A DNA stretch of 64,000 nucleotides from Lithospermum erythrorhizon (lineage: Eukaryota > Streptophyta > Magnoliopsida > Boraginales > Boraginaceae). The stretch is taken from contig JADFUC010001857.1 in assembly GCA_019722365.1 (NCBI GenBank), positions 124,001-188,000 of the forward strand, given 5' to 3'. Under the pieces are notes generated by a model that saw only the letters and a list, made by a program, of their open reading frames with translations, ran no database searches and was not told the origin of the DNA. Positions 23,001 to 35,408 of the stretch are shown here, piece after piece. Numbering within the stretch: position 1 is the stretch's first letter; each line of letters begins with the position of its first letter. The position numbers and the translations under genes were made by a program.

Positions 23001-25468
23001 ACGGAGTTACCTCACTGTTACAAGTAAATAATGCTAACAATACAGAAAAAGATATTGAAGTCAATTGGACTACAAGCAATTTTGTATAGAAGAACATATT
23101 TAGTTGTACACTTAAATCTGTGGTCTCCTAGTTTAGGATGACTGCTAGCAAGAGATCCAGTAAAACCTAGACCTAGCACTGCAGCACCTAAATACATGAA
23201 ATTCATTTCATAAGTATTTATATAAGCAGCATTTATAGTAGCAAAGAACGTCACTAAAGTAAACAGGCTCAACAATGCTCATGTTAACTTATGTTCGTCT
23301 ATTTGAAGAAAGTGTAACATATCAGTATTGTTTATTAAGGGCATTAGTAGAATAATAAATAACTCTAACCCAGTTTGAAATTAGAGTACACAAGTAAGTC
23401 CAGCAACTAGAAAGAAGGAAAATACATATGTAAAAGAAGCTGGTGATTTCAGGATGAAAAGAAAATGGCGATGGTCATCACAAACATAACTATCTGTAGC
23501 ATCAATAATATTAGCCACCTCGTAAATTATACAGCAACCTAATTTAGCCCTTATAGTTACAATATACAGAAACCTAATTTTGCTTCCTCGACCCTTCCAA
23601 GGATTTCTAGTTTCTGTTTAGAATAGAGAAATAAGAAAATCTTGAATGACTTTTAACTTTCATGATCAATGGGGACACTAGAAATTCCATTTATCTGTTG
23701 CCAATTAAAAGTCTGAACTCTGAACTAACATAGCTTTGTTTTATCTTCCTCTGCAAGATCCAACAAACTTATGTGTTGCACTCAGAACAACATACTCAGC
23801 TGAGTTTAACTAAACGTCAAATATGTTAACTTATACATAAATTTTCGCCTAATCAAAAAACCCGAAATGAACAATAAAACATAATGAAATGCCAAGATGA
23901 GATTATGAGAAGTACCTGGTTTAGATAGTTTAAGGGCTCTATTGTAAGCCAGCAATGCCATGTCCTCAGCCGTTTGCCTACTTGCAAATTGTGCTGGAAC
24001 CTGCAACCCCAAATAAAAACAGACACAACATCACAAAGTTAACGACAAACATGAAAATGAAAGCAGTTTTTCAAATTTTCATCGAAGCCAATTTTTTATT
24101 TTATTTTAAGTATTCAATCAATAAATAAACAAAATTAGCCATAAAGCACTACAATTATATAAGTCCTCCAACTCAAAAAAAGATTGTCCAGTTTTGAATA
24201 TTAATGATTTGACTTTTTTAAAGTTTAACTCAAATATTTTTATATTTATTGTATAACATTTGGTAACAAATGTATCATATGTTCATATTTTAAGGTACTT
24301 CATTAGTAACATAAAAATTTGATTCAAATCAAAGTTATCTGTGCCCATTCACACTGCAAAGTTTGTTGAATTTGACAAATGGACATCAAACTCGACAATG
24401 TTATTGGGATGAAGGTAGTAAATGCGAAAAATGTATGTGTAGGAAACGAACCTTGCCAAGTAATTGGATCATGGACATTCTGGAATACGGCACAACCGCT
24501 TCAAGAACAGTGTTCGTTGCTCCGGGAGCTGACATCAACCACCCTAACGCCTACAATATTTTTAATATCAATTTTATATTAAAAACCTCTACAACAAACA
24601 AATACTGCCACAATTCGAAAAAGATAGTCTATTTTGATTTTAAATTATTAAAACTAACAAACTCGTCAACCTTAATGGACACATATAACATTGATTTCAA
24701 TCAAAATTGTCACGTTAATAGAAAATTATGCTGAAAATACTATCGTTTGATATGTTTTTCTCCAAATATTATACAACATAAATAAAAAATATTTGAGCTC
24801 AAAATGAAAAAGTCAACTATCAAAATTCAAAACTAGATAAGCATTTTGAAATGATTAATAGTGAAACATCTTGAAAATACAATATTTTGATATATTTTTC
24901 ACCAAATATTACACAACACATACAAATACATTTGAGCTCAAAATTGAAAAAGTCAACCATCAAAATACATAACTAGATAATCATTTTGAAATGATTAATA
25001 GTGAAATAGCTAAAAATACAATCTTTTACTTATGATATACTCCGTATTTTTCATCAAATATTACACGACAAATACAAAATATTTTAGCTCCAAATTGAAA
25101 AATTCAACTATCAAAGTCAAAGCTAGACAATCATTGTGAAATAGAAGTAGTGCTATATCACCAAATACTCCCTCCGTTTTTTTTATTTGTTGTTCTAGCA
25201 ATTTTGCGAGAAGTCAAAAATTACGTTAATGATATAGAATGTGTCGATTAAAAAGCTATATCGTTAGTTGTTGATAATTTATTGAAAATGCAAAGTCTAT
25301 TTAAAAGCAGCGATTATTTTTGAAGCAAAAAATTTGAAATTTAAGCAACCAAATAAATAAGGGTAAATTTGATTATACCTGAGAAGCTCCACCTGATAAA
25401 TAGAGAACAGCTTGAGAAGGAGAGGAGTGTATTACTTCAATTAGAGCTCGTACGCATCCATCACTCAT
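20011..25468 (-). CDS. CinA-like / nucleotidylyltransferase fusion protein (At2g01220-like)
   Basis: Twelve exons join in phase to give 385 residues: 25379-25468, 24452-24550, 23916-24000, 23112-23187, 22302-22362, 22158-22211, 21753-21909, 21575-21665, 21035-21144, 20593-20699, 20199-20309 and 20011-20127. Residues 1 to about 150 resemble the CinA C-terminal domain (SGGASQALGWLMSAPGAT, then GLGFTGSLASSHPK, then STRTSQRLYVSTVTL). Residues about 215-385 are a Rossmann nucleotidylyltransferase with SGSFNPLHDGH (HxGH-type at 226-229), a PPLTVPQIKDRV helix, FVIGVDTAVRL, and C-terminal ISSTEIR (374-380). In known families the second domain transfers AMP to nicotinate or nicotinamide mononucleotide, and CinA-C domains can deamidate NMN. 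Activity of this fusion is inferred, not shown. All splice sites are GT-AG. No transit peptide is evident from this start. Confidence 0.9.
24728..25160. repeat. Three-copy tandem repeat in intron 1
   Basis: Units of about 139 bp begin near 24734, 24873 and 25012 with GAAAATAC(T/A)AT and carry the blocks CACCAAATATTACAC, GAGCTCAAAATTGAAAAAGTC and ACTAGATAATCATTTTGAAATG. Copies differ by a few percent to tens of percent. The array fills the middle of the 828 bp first intron of the CinA/nucleotidylyltransferase gene. A Stowaway-like CTCCCTCCG end follows at about 25166. Confidence 0.8.
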
Positions 25469-25585
25469 TCTATACGACGTCGTTTTGGAGGGCTTAACTA
25501 ATTCATTAATTTGATTTCCACTCGTCTTTTTAAGATAAACCACGTCGTTATCGGGTTATTTAAGGCGGATAATCATTACAAAACT

Positions 25586-25668
25586 ATCGAATAATTTATT
25601 TTCTTGGCAATATGAATTTCTTCGGACATTACACTTATAAATAGGGGGCTAAAATATTATTTTAAACA
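25586..25668. mobile_element. TATA-bearing mini-MITE, copy A (diverged)
   Basis: The core ATTACACTTATAAATAGGGG (25629-25648) matches copies at 56679 and 57649. The inverted arms are recognisable only as AT-rich remnants. It lies about 120 bp upstream of the start codon of the minus-strand CinA/nucleotidylyltransferase gene, in the opposite orientation. Confidence 0.55.
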
Positions 25669-28308
25669 CTGTTTAGGGCGTGCTTATAGCACCGTGATAA
25701 TCATTGGCAATTACGGGTTGCCGGGTTGATAATTGGCGACTACAAGTATAGAGTTCGTGTACCGATTTCTAACACACAAATAATATGGTGCCAAGTACTC
25801 AATTTCTTATACATGTACCATAAAAAGCGAGGAATACGTCTTTTAAAATTATATCCCTGAACTTCTGCGTTAATAACATTGTAGGTATCCGTCTGGTGAT
25901 CGTGGGTAAAGTATGCAGATCTACGGCATGCGCGAAGGATTATCGAGTCTAGCTCAAGTATTACTTTGTACTCAGTTGATTTATTGATTATATATATCCA
26001 AATCTACCCGATTAAATATTCGATAAAGTTTAAAAAACGTATAATTACGTTTTTAGAAACTATACATCTCATACATTTTATTATGGTGAACACGATAACC
26101 GAAAAATCATGAGGTTGTTAACTATAAAAGATTGCCTCAAAACCCATGCAAAGGTTAACTAAGTCGACATGAATACTAGGTTTGGAGCGATGCGTGAAGC
26201 AATCGGGTTCGAATCGATAATGTGTTTATTTAGTCGGATAATCTAGTACATGCACGAATTTGATTAAATTAACGACACTACCGAGAAAGTATTTACGCTA
26301 TACAAGTTTAAGTAGTACATGCACGAACTTCACTCATTAACGAGAAAGCATTTTCAAGTTTAAACGTGATTGATATAAAATTGGAAACATGACACGATTA
26401 TCTTCATTGATTGAGATTCGAGCAAATTATATTTATTCCACACCTGAAACAATGCATTTTCGTTATTGTGATAACCCAAGTACCATCTTTGGAATTTAGG
26501 AAACAACTCTCATAAATCTTTTTGGAAGATGCAGAGGGAACAATCAACCAATTGATATTGGAAGACTAACAAATTCTTCCAATAATGAATCATTTCATGG
26601 ATTTTTAAGAGAGCGAGACCAATCCATCATGAATTTGATGGTTAAACTTAGTGATGATAGGTCTTACGGAAAAATAGTTTGACGTTGGGATGATAAAAAA
26701 TTTAATACCTCATTTTATTATTTTTCAATAGCATTTCATGGATGTATATTTGTATGATTGCAATTTGCAACTATCAACACTTCCAATACACATATGATGT
26801 AGCACCCGACATTATTAGCTAGTTAATTATCCTTATGCAACATGTTAATTCGTACATCCATCGAATTAAATGATGAGTTAATTGTTAATATAGTTTCAGA
26901 TAGTATAATTCTGATGCAGTTTAGTCACGAAATAATATATTTATTCTGATTAGTTAGAAAGTATGAATGTTGTAGCGAAGTGACAAATGTTGCTTGGCGT
27001 TAATCGCACGATTTGGGCGTCCAAAAGCGGAGGGACCAATTGCGATACATATGACATTTTGGGACTAAATTATTAAGTTACGATATGAAGCCACACTGCT
27101 TGCGATCACTATTTGAAGCCCATATTACCAATTATCTGCATCTCTTACCATAACCCACCTAGTTTACAACATTATTTCAGTGCACTTTCGTCCACGAGAG
27201 CACATCTCAGCCGGACATGAGATTAAATGCTGCAGTCTTGGCCTGTAGCATCGGCGATGGAGTTCGATCGCAGCGTGTGAAATGGTATTCTTTGAATCCC
27301 AGGAGTCGTCTTCGGTGTTAACGGGGAGTTACTGGCTATCTTTGTGTAATAAATTGTCTGGACTGTCGATCTGGCATCTCGGATAAACACTCACGAGATT
27401 GATGATGAATTGCTTAGTGCGCTTAGCGTTGAGCATGCTCTGACATATTATTTCCAGTGCACTCCTTTGATTTTTAAAGTTAGTACACAAATATGATGTT
27501 TCAAGTAAGGACTAATTAATACTCCTAGGACCCCTTAAAACGAATCATTGTATAGTGTGGCCCCTAAGAAGTAGCTATAAGAGCGGGGCTCACTAATTCA
27601 CTTCCAGTTGCTGCTCTGACAAACGGCTATATGAATCTATTGCTAGCTCACATGTCAAAATTGACAACTGAAATTCACAATTTTTTTAATATTTCACGAG
27701 TATTTGATTTTTTGAGATTTAAAAGAAGTTGTGAATCAGAAGATATCCCACACTTTAACCCAACAATCTATAAGTGATTAAATTACGATAATTTAGAGTT
27801 CACACACCAAAAAATTAACATCTGTTGTCCATAATTTATAAAGACCCACTTAAAATGAAATAAATTCCTACACTTACTGTCGAACACAATTCTTAGAGTC
27901 ACGAGCATCTTAGCAATACTAAATGGTCCCTAGTAAAGCTTACCTCGTGGTTGTAAAAGTTGAAAGGTTTTTAATGGAGCCCAGAGGAGCCTAATCATAG
28001 CCTTCAATTGAGGCTTAACTATGTAGGCTGATTTTTTGGTCAATTTCCATGTAAGATGATCATTTAAGGTCAACATACTTAGATACTCCGTACTTTGTTT
28101 ATTGTATTTCATTGTTATACGGACTATTTATAATAAATTTCACTTTTACATTAGTTTTTAGTAAATTAAAAAAAATCCTTGCTAAAAACTATGGCATATA
28201 AATATTTAATGTCTAATATCTAATGATATAACTTAAAAAAAAACTCAAAATTGTCTAAATACTTTTAAAATATGTTGATTTTAAGTTAAAATGAAATTAA
28301 TGAGGACG
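25669..28308. other. Gene-free stretch with dispersed-repeat and possible LTR debris
   Basis: 25930-26240 is the second copy of the repeat at 1290-1580. The sequence at 26805-27480 starts TAGCACCCGACATTATT and contains 'GGGACTAAATTATTAAG' and 'GACCAATTGCGATA', phrases that recall gypsy LTRs, but I found no partner copy in the window. No gene-like frame was found. Confidence 0.4.
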
Positions 28309-29710
28309 ATGTTAAGAATCTGCACTATTAATAGGTAGTCGTTGTATCTCGAATTAATATAATAATTAGATTCACGTCATGATGATAAACTCTTGTCGGA
28401 TTGATAATATTTTGCTAAGTCGAGATATGACAAACAAATAGCGACTCTGATAATTACTCTACAGTTCACGTCGATGTGATTGTCAGGCGTCTTTGTAGTC
28501 GAATTAATAAGCTTGAGAAGAATTGTTCTGAGGACTCGAAGCCTTTATTTTATTATCTCTCGATTAGATGTTTTCTTTGCAGATTGGCTACAATTCTGGC
28601 CTCATGAATCTCTCGATCTTATTTTTATATGATTCTATATTTGGAGTACAATAATAATCAATGAAATTTCTGTTATAGGTAGAAATTTACACCCTAGCCC
28701 AGGTATTCTTGGAATTTCCGAGAGTTCTTGCTTTCAGCCTATCGAAACTTATTTATCGAGTTGCTTGAACTTATTAATCAGAGTTATCCCAAACATGGCC
28801 GTCAGTTATGCGAAATATGGTCTCACGCTCGGCAATTTTAAACTTGAAGACATATTTCGGATACCATCTTCGCCGTTAGTTTTTGAACACCGCGGCGGCG
28901 CTTGAGTTAAATCGTCCTCGAATATCGAGTTGAACCCGAGCTTGGGTGTCTTCTCCTTGATCAGAGAATAATGGAATTTGAATGTTGCGAAACATTTGTC
29001 CGAATAGATTTAGCCAAAGCGGATTCTTTTGTTGGACTTTTCACACATTCAAATCGTGACATATTCTTCTTTCACACGCGGACACTTCTTGATCTTTCAA
29101 GGGAGGCTGGGTTTTGTTGTCATGAGATAAAACCTAATAGCTTTGCTTATATGGGTGTTCTCAAATTAATATAAAATCTCGGCCAGAATAGTTTAATGGT
29201 AGGCTGCGTTTAATTTAGTGCTTAGTTAAGTAAATTAAAGTTTACTTGAAGTTGTTAATAATGTAACTATGAGTTGATAACGAGCTCGACTAACTATTAA
29301 ATTAATTAAGCCGACTAGTTAATTAGTCGGTTCATCAATTTATATTTTACATTATCAATGTAAATTCCCGATTGAAAATATTAGATTTGATTACAATCGA
29401 CTCTGATTTAGCGAAATCTGATTTAATTTCATACATGAAACATAATTCAAGCGTCCTTTGTATGTGTGTGACGCCCACAGGCTCGAATGTAAGCGGCGTA
29501 TAATAATAATTGATCATTCTTATTATTATAATGATTATGCATGGGGATCTAGTAATCCTAGCATAATGTATTATCGTGAGAACCCGACTAGTAATTACAA
29601 TTACTATGATTGAATGTTCCATTTATGTAATCACATTCACTAAACTAGTAAATGAATTGTTACAATAATTGTCACAATGGGCATAATAAATGAAACCAAT
29701 AACTATTGAT

Positions 29711-30010
29711 TTCCAACACCACCAAATGCAATTCCATAACCCTCAACATCTAATTGACTTACTGAAATAAGATTCTTTTGTCGGTTTGAGGCGCATATCG
29801 ACCTTAAGTAATCTTCCATATGGAACCATTTGATAACCTCGAAATCAACATCGCCCGTACACTTGAGCATTAAGGGTCATTTCATTACGCAAGATGAATC
29901 TTTCCCAAATCTCCGGCCAACATAATTTACCGTTATCTTGCAATCACGATGATATGATATGATGCTCGAATCTAATACCCAGAGTCAATCGAATTCACCT
30001 CGGTCGTCGA
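29711..30010 (-). pseudogene. Copia protease / pre-integrase remnant
   Basis: On the minus strand RQKNLISVSQLDVEGYGIAF is the hallmark segment that links copia protease to the integrase region. Upstream of it, near 29960-30000, a fragment resembling the 'DSGASYH' protease active-site region is present but frame-shifted and split by stops. Coding ability is lost. Confidence 0.65.
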
Positions 30011-30560
30011 AGAGCATCTTGATATTTACCGCGTGATCGTCTGCTGGCACAGTACCTCTTAATGTGACATTTGCGCCCGCGATTCGGCGTTCATACGCCT
30101 ATCCGAATCAGCACGCGATCTTGTTTCCATGGTTTTTCTTCCTACTTCCATCTACGAATAAAATAGGTCTGAATTACTTTGATTCGCGGTCGAATTTTCG
30201 TCGAAATCGAGCAACAACGTCGCCCAGAGTTCAGCGGGTCGCTTCCCGGCGGTATGACTCCTTTGAATCCCTCATGGATTCATAACTATTTAGCTTAGCG
30301 ATGCCAAAATAATTAATGCTTTCCATTCGCCGACAAATCGATAGTTTCCGATTTGATTTAATTATGTTGTTCATGTTATTCCGAGTGTGTGTTCATAGAA
30401 GTACCTTAACCATCTTCAAATTAAAGAAATTTTTTCATCAAAGATACCTTATTATGAGTATTGGGTTTCTCATACAAATCCAATACTTTTCATACCTGTG
30501 TTGTGGTCTCTTTTAGCCGCATTATGAGACACGTGCTCGGCCGAACTGATAGGATCGCTC

Positions 30561-30746
30561 CTAGAACTTTTCATCTAGTTTGTTCCTTACCATAATAGTC
30601 ATCTCTTTGAGGGCACCTCGGATAATTGGTTCAACTAAAGTCCTTCGTCTGAGATAGTCTTCAGTTTGCATCTTCCTGACGAGAAAATTAGTTCCATCAA
30701 AGCGAGCCCGTACCTTGCGTGTCGCTGACTCCGCCGTCTCGACCAT
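30561..30746 (-). pseudogene. Copia gag remnant
   Basis: A 61-residue open frame contains FDGTNFLVRKMQTEDYLRR, which matches the copia gag N-terminal pattern 'F.G.NF..WK..M...L', with the usual tryptophan lost. It lies just inside the right-hand LTR in the orientation expected of gag. It is much shorter than an intact gag. Confidence 0.7.
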
Positions 30747-31300
30747 AATCCGCTTTAAATAATCTCTTGATTATCGCAACATGACTACGATCACCGATTG
30801 TTAGGAATCTTCTGGCTCTTACTAGACTAATTTCACGGTATCTCAAATTAATATAATAACTAGATTTCGCGGGGATGATAAGCTACTATTGGATTGATAA
30901 TCCTATGCTAGTCGGATATGAAAAACAAAAGAAAAGCAATAAGCGACACAAGAATTGCGGTTCGCCCCGATGTGAGAGTGTCAGAGCTGCTGAGATCCAC
31001 TAATAACTTCGCAGAAGAATTGTTTACATGACTCAGAGAATGCATGTTACATGATCTACCGATTAGATATTTTAGCATAGATTGAAAACTCTATTCTGAA
31101 GCATCCTAAATCTCTCAAGATTATTTTTTTATGATTAATATTTGAATGTGATAATAATCGTAGAAACTTGTTATAGGCTAAAGGCCTACTGCTTAGGTAT
31201 TACTTGGGCTCGAGTTGTAGCCTTGAAGCTATCCCCAAGCTTATTTATCAAGTTGCCTCAAATACTTGGCCATCAAGTTATCTAAGCTTGATCAAGTAAC

Positions 31301-33148
31301 TCCACACCCACCTAACACTTTGACCGAAAACATGACACACATTCCATCTTGAAGCTGAATAGTTGGACTCGAGTATGAAATTTAAGTTGGTAAGTTGTCG
31401 GGTAAACCCCTTCTTATCGACCATCGAACTGGTTATTCTACATGATTTTACTTGATACTCGAAAGGTTGAAACATACATGTAGTAATTATCCATCTCGAT
31501 AATTTGACTCTCGATTAGTTAACACCTTTAATAAAGAATAATGAAGTATCTCAATGGTCTTGATTGTCCAAAAGCATGAAGACAATCCTTGTTGTCGAAG
31601 CCTGACTTGCCTTGATTAAAGCATTCTTCAGCTTCGATTTGTATTTTTATTAGTCTTTTTGCTAGAAGCCTAGAAGTATTAAATGGTCATTCATTTTTCA
31701 ATTACTACTTTGTACTTATAAAATTCGATTAATTAACGCATGATGATACCAAGCTCGAGGACACATCTAGACATCTAGTTTTGTCTATCGGCTCATCGTT
31801 TGAAGTTCAATTGTTTATTTTTCATCACTTGTATAGATGTTAATACGTTAAAAAGGAATAAAATCATAACAAAACATACAGTACATCACTTTAAAATGGA
31901 TAGTCATGATAAAAAAGTTGGTGATACAACAATAACATATCTTTAGATTTAATAATTTGTACACTTTATTTTTAGATTATAATATTCTACACTTTCGTTA
32001 TTCTTCATCTACTTTTATTCTAAAAACAGAATGTTGTTATCACTGGTTGCAGTGTAAAAATCATTGGTCTATCTTTATCTCATGATCAACCATTTGGATA
32101 AATTAAAAAATTCGAAGGAGACAATCTCATACAAATTTCTCAAAACATATTGATAATACTAATGGAGTGATTCAATAGAAAATTATTTAATTTCAATTGG
32201 GACAAAATTGAGGGAGAACCTTTTGAGATTGTATGATAATGTCATAAAATGTTCAGAGATACACCTATAAAAAATGTAAAACTATAATAGTCAAAAAGGA
32301 ATATAGACGTAAATAAAGACTTGTCACAAATGGACGTAAATGTAAATGGAGACCGATGATATTTAAAAGGAGTAAAAACATTAAAAAAAACACCATCAAT
32401 AATTAAATATCCGAAAAACAACGTAATGTAACCAACACCCCAGCACAGCACATATACATTAAAGTGGAAAATTTATTCCTTAGATTCGTTGTAAAGTTTG
32501 TTCAATTCTCATTATTGCATATTTGTACGATAAATTGTCAGAAGTCAAGATAAATTGTATCCATCCTCAATATTCCGTATATTACTCCTCACTTCAATGT
32601 ACTTATTTTTTCAGTTTTGCTATTTCAATGTTACTAATCTTCTTTATCAATTTTTTTCTTGTTTTGTACAGTACTCTCTTGAAATAGTAAAACTTGTACA
32701 ACTTTAATCCACACTTCAATGTGTTATTTTATGGTTTTGCCAAAGCCTTTGTCTTTTCACTCCTCTCTCTTTAGGTACAAAAGTATTTGACTCGACTGTT
32801 TGTGAATGGTTAAATCATAATAATATAAAATTCAGATATTAGGTGTCCAACATTTGACGTCACACGAATAATAATTAAAATAAAACTTCACATTCAAGTG
32901 TCCAAACTCGAACATAGATTCTTTAACATTTAATTTGTTTATGTATTTATCACTAGATTATATATTTTTCACCTCCTATATTCTTTGACAGTGTTTGCTC
33001 AACACCTCACTTTCCCTTTCTACAACACACTCCTCTCTGTCAAAGCTTTCACACTTACTCTCAATAATTTCTCAACTACTTTCATTTTGTTGCTGTGTTG
33101 AGGTAAGCTTTGTATTGTTTTGGTGTATTGGTTTTGAGAAAATTCATC
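31301..33148. other. Intergenic region upstream of the ZAR1-like gene
   Basis: AT-rich sequence with no recognisable gene, repeat or element beyond scattered poly-A/T tracts. The last 150 bp (CT-rich, with CAACACC and CTCTCAATAATTTCTC) probably forms the 5' leader of the receptor kinase gene. No clear TATA box was assigned. Confidence 0.5.
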
Positions 33149-35408
33149 ATGTTTCTTGTATTTTTATGTATTTTAGCTTTGAGCAACATTTCTCTTGAAG
33201 TTAGTTCATTGAATGATGAAGGGTATGCTTTAGTATCATTCAAGAATTCAATAAAAGAAGACCCTGAAGGGTCCTTAAGTAACTGGAACTATTCTAATGA
33301 AACCCCTTGTTCATGGAATGGTATTACATGCAAAGAGCAAAAAGTTGTGTCTGTAAGCATACCAAAGAAGAAGCTCTCTGGGGTTCTTTCTAGTTCATTA
33401 GGGTCATTGTCTGAGCTTAGACATGTTAATTTGAGGAATAATAAGCTTTTTGGAAGCTTACCTGTTGAGCTTTTCAAAGCTCAGGGGTTGCAAAGTTTGG
33501 TCCTTCTTGGAAATGTATTTTCAGGGTCTTTGCCTAATGAAATTGGGAGCCTTAGTTATCTTCAAAATTTGGATTTGTCACAAAATTTCTTTAATGGGTC
33601 TTTGCCTAGTTCATTGTTGGAGTGTAAAAGGTTGAGGGGTCTTGAACTCAGTCATAATAATTTTAGTGGTGTTTTGCCAAATGGTTTTGGAATCAGTTTA
33701 ATGTTGCTGGAAAAGCTTGATCTTTCGTATAATGGTTTCGGTGGTTTGATTCCTAGTGACTTAGGAGACTTGTCTCATTTGCAAGGGACTGTCGATTTGT
33801 CTCATAATTTGTTCAATGGTTCCATTCCATCTAGTCTCGGTAATCTTCCGGAAAAGGTGTATATTGATCTTACTTATAATAATTTAAGCGGTCCGATTCC
33901 ACTAAATGGTGCTCTGATGAATAGAGGACCAACTGCTTTTATTGGAAATCCGGATCTGTGTGGTTCGCCATTGAAAAATGCGTGTGGAGATAGTGAGGTT
34001 AGTTCTCCGCCTGCAGACCCTTTTCTGCCCACAAATGCTCCTTCACAGGGGACAGAGGACAATGCGAAAAATGGAGGCAATTCAAGGGGGCTAAGCAAAG
34101 GTGCTGTGATTGCAATTGTTGTAGGTGATGTAATCGGGATTTGTGTTATTGGTTTGCTGTTCTCTTACTGTTATTCAAGGATTTGCGGCTGTAACAAGAA
34201 GGATGAGAATACGTATGGTTTTGAGAAGGAAGGGAAAGGCAAAGAGTGCTTGTGCTTCAGGAAGGATGAGTCAGAGACCTTATCAGAAAATGTAGAACAG
34301 CATGATCTCATTGCATTAGACGGGCAAGTAGCATTTGACCTTGATGAGCTTTTGAAGGCATCTGCTTTTGTGCTTGGTAAGAGCGGGATTGGAATTGTCT
34401 ACAAGGTAGTGCTTGAAGACGGGCAAACTTTAGCTGTGAGAAGATTGGGTGAAGGCGGTTCTCAAAGGTTTAAGGAATTTCAAACTGAAGTGGAAGCAAT
34501 TGGGAAGCTTAGACATGCTAACATTGTCACTCTGAGAGCCTATTATTGGTCTCTGGACGAGAAGCTCCTAATATATGAATTCATTCCTGGCGGCAACCTT
34601 TCAGCCGCGATTCATGGTACAATTCTTGTGTTTTCTTAAACTGCAAATTTATCTTGGTTTCAATAATTAGACCATAAAGTTGCTAAAAAAACTCTCCTTG
34701 TGTATGCTATTAAACACGTCCTTTCTGTCTATTGATGTCACAGGAAAACCAGGATTTGTTACATTTAAACCTATATCATGGTCTGCGCGTCTGATCATAA
34801 TGAAAGGAATTACGAAAGGCTTGGTATACCTGCATGAGTTTAGTCCCAAGAAGTATGTCCATGGAGACCTGAAGCCATCAAACATTTTACTTGGTCACAA
34901 TATGGAGCCCAAGATTGCAGATTTTGGTCTCGGGCGCCTTGCTAATATAGCAGGGGGAACCCCAGTGATGCAATCCGATAGAATGGTTCCGGAGAAGCCA
35001 CAACAAAGGCAACATAGCAGTGCACCATCCGAAGTTGGGACTGTCAACTCATTCGCAAATGCAGGATACTATTACCAGGCTCCTGAAGCATTAAAAGTTG
35101 TTAAACCGTCTCAGAAATGGGACGTCTACTCTTATGGTGTGATATTGCTCGAAATGGTTACAGGTAGACCACCCATCGTCCAAGTCGGTCCATCGGAGAT
35201 TGATCTTCCTCATTGGATCGACCTATGCATTGAAGAGAAGAAGCCCCTGTCAGATGTCTTAGACCCTTATTTGGCTGAGGATTCTGATAAAGAAGAAGAG
35301 ATGATTGCTGTTCTGAAGATCGCGATGGCCTGCACACAGACCAGCCCGGAGAGGAGACCTTCAATGAGGCATGTCTCGGATATGCTAGAAAGACTGTCCA
35401 CCGACTGA
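33149..35408 (+). CDS. ZAR1: LRR receptor-like protein kinase, ZAR1-like
   Basis: Two exons (33149-34616 and 34744-35408) encode 710 residues. The start is the ATG directly before a secretion signal (1-20); an upstream in-frame ATG at 33110 adds 13 residues that would spoil it. Next come an LRR N-cap (about 22-61, [17 protein letters not shown]), roughly seven leucine-rich repeats to about 252, a Ser/Pro-rich juxtamembrane stretch, a membrane helix (about 317-341) and a kinase domain (about 402-705). The domain has glycine loop [21 protein letters not shown] (529-539) in place of HRD, DFGLGRL (549-555), and Arg431 where the ATP-binding VAIK lysine is expected. From memory of the family, Arabidopsis ZAR1 acts in asymmetric division of the zygote and binds calmodulin and G-beta; transfer to this gene is inference. 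Confidence 0.92.

Larger units (their letters stand above)
28309..31300 (-). mobile_element. Decayed Ty1/copia LTR retrotransposon
   Basis: Two diverged direct repeats bound the element: about 28309-28860 and 30799-31300. Both open TGTTA(A/G)GAATC and share ATCTC(G/A)AATTAATATAATAA, GATTGATAAT and later 'ACTTATTTATC(G/A)AGTTGC'. Just inside the right repeat (30784-30798) is a degenerate form of the copia primer-binding site. The minus strand then encodes gag-like (30561-30746) and protease-linker-like (29711-29800) remnants. Only about 1.9 kb lies between the LTRs, and no integrase or reverse transcriptase was recognised, so the copy is internally deleted and non-autonomous. Confidence 0.7.

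Noticed and set aside
24363..24734. 123-codon plus-strand frame
   Set aside because: It is antisense to exon 2 of the CinA/nucleotidylyltransferase gene and its flanking introns.
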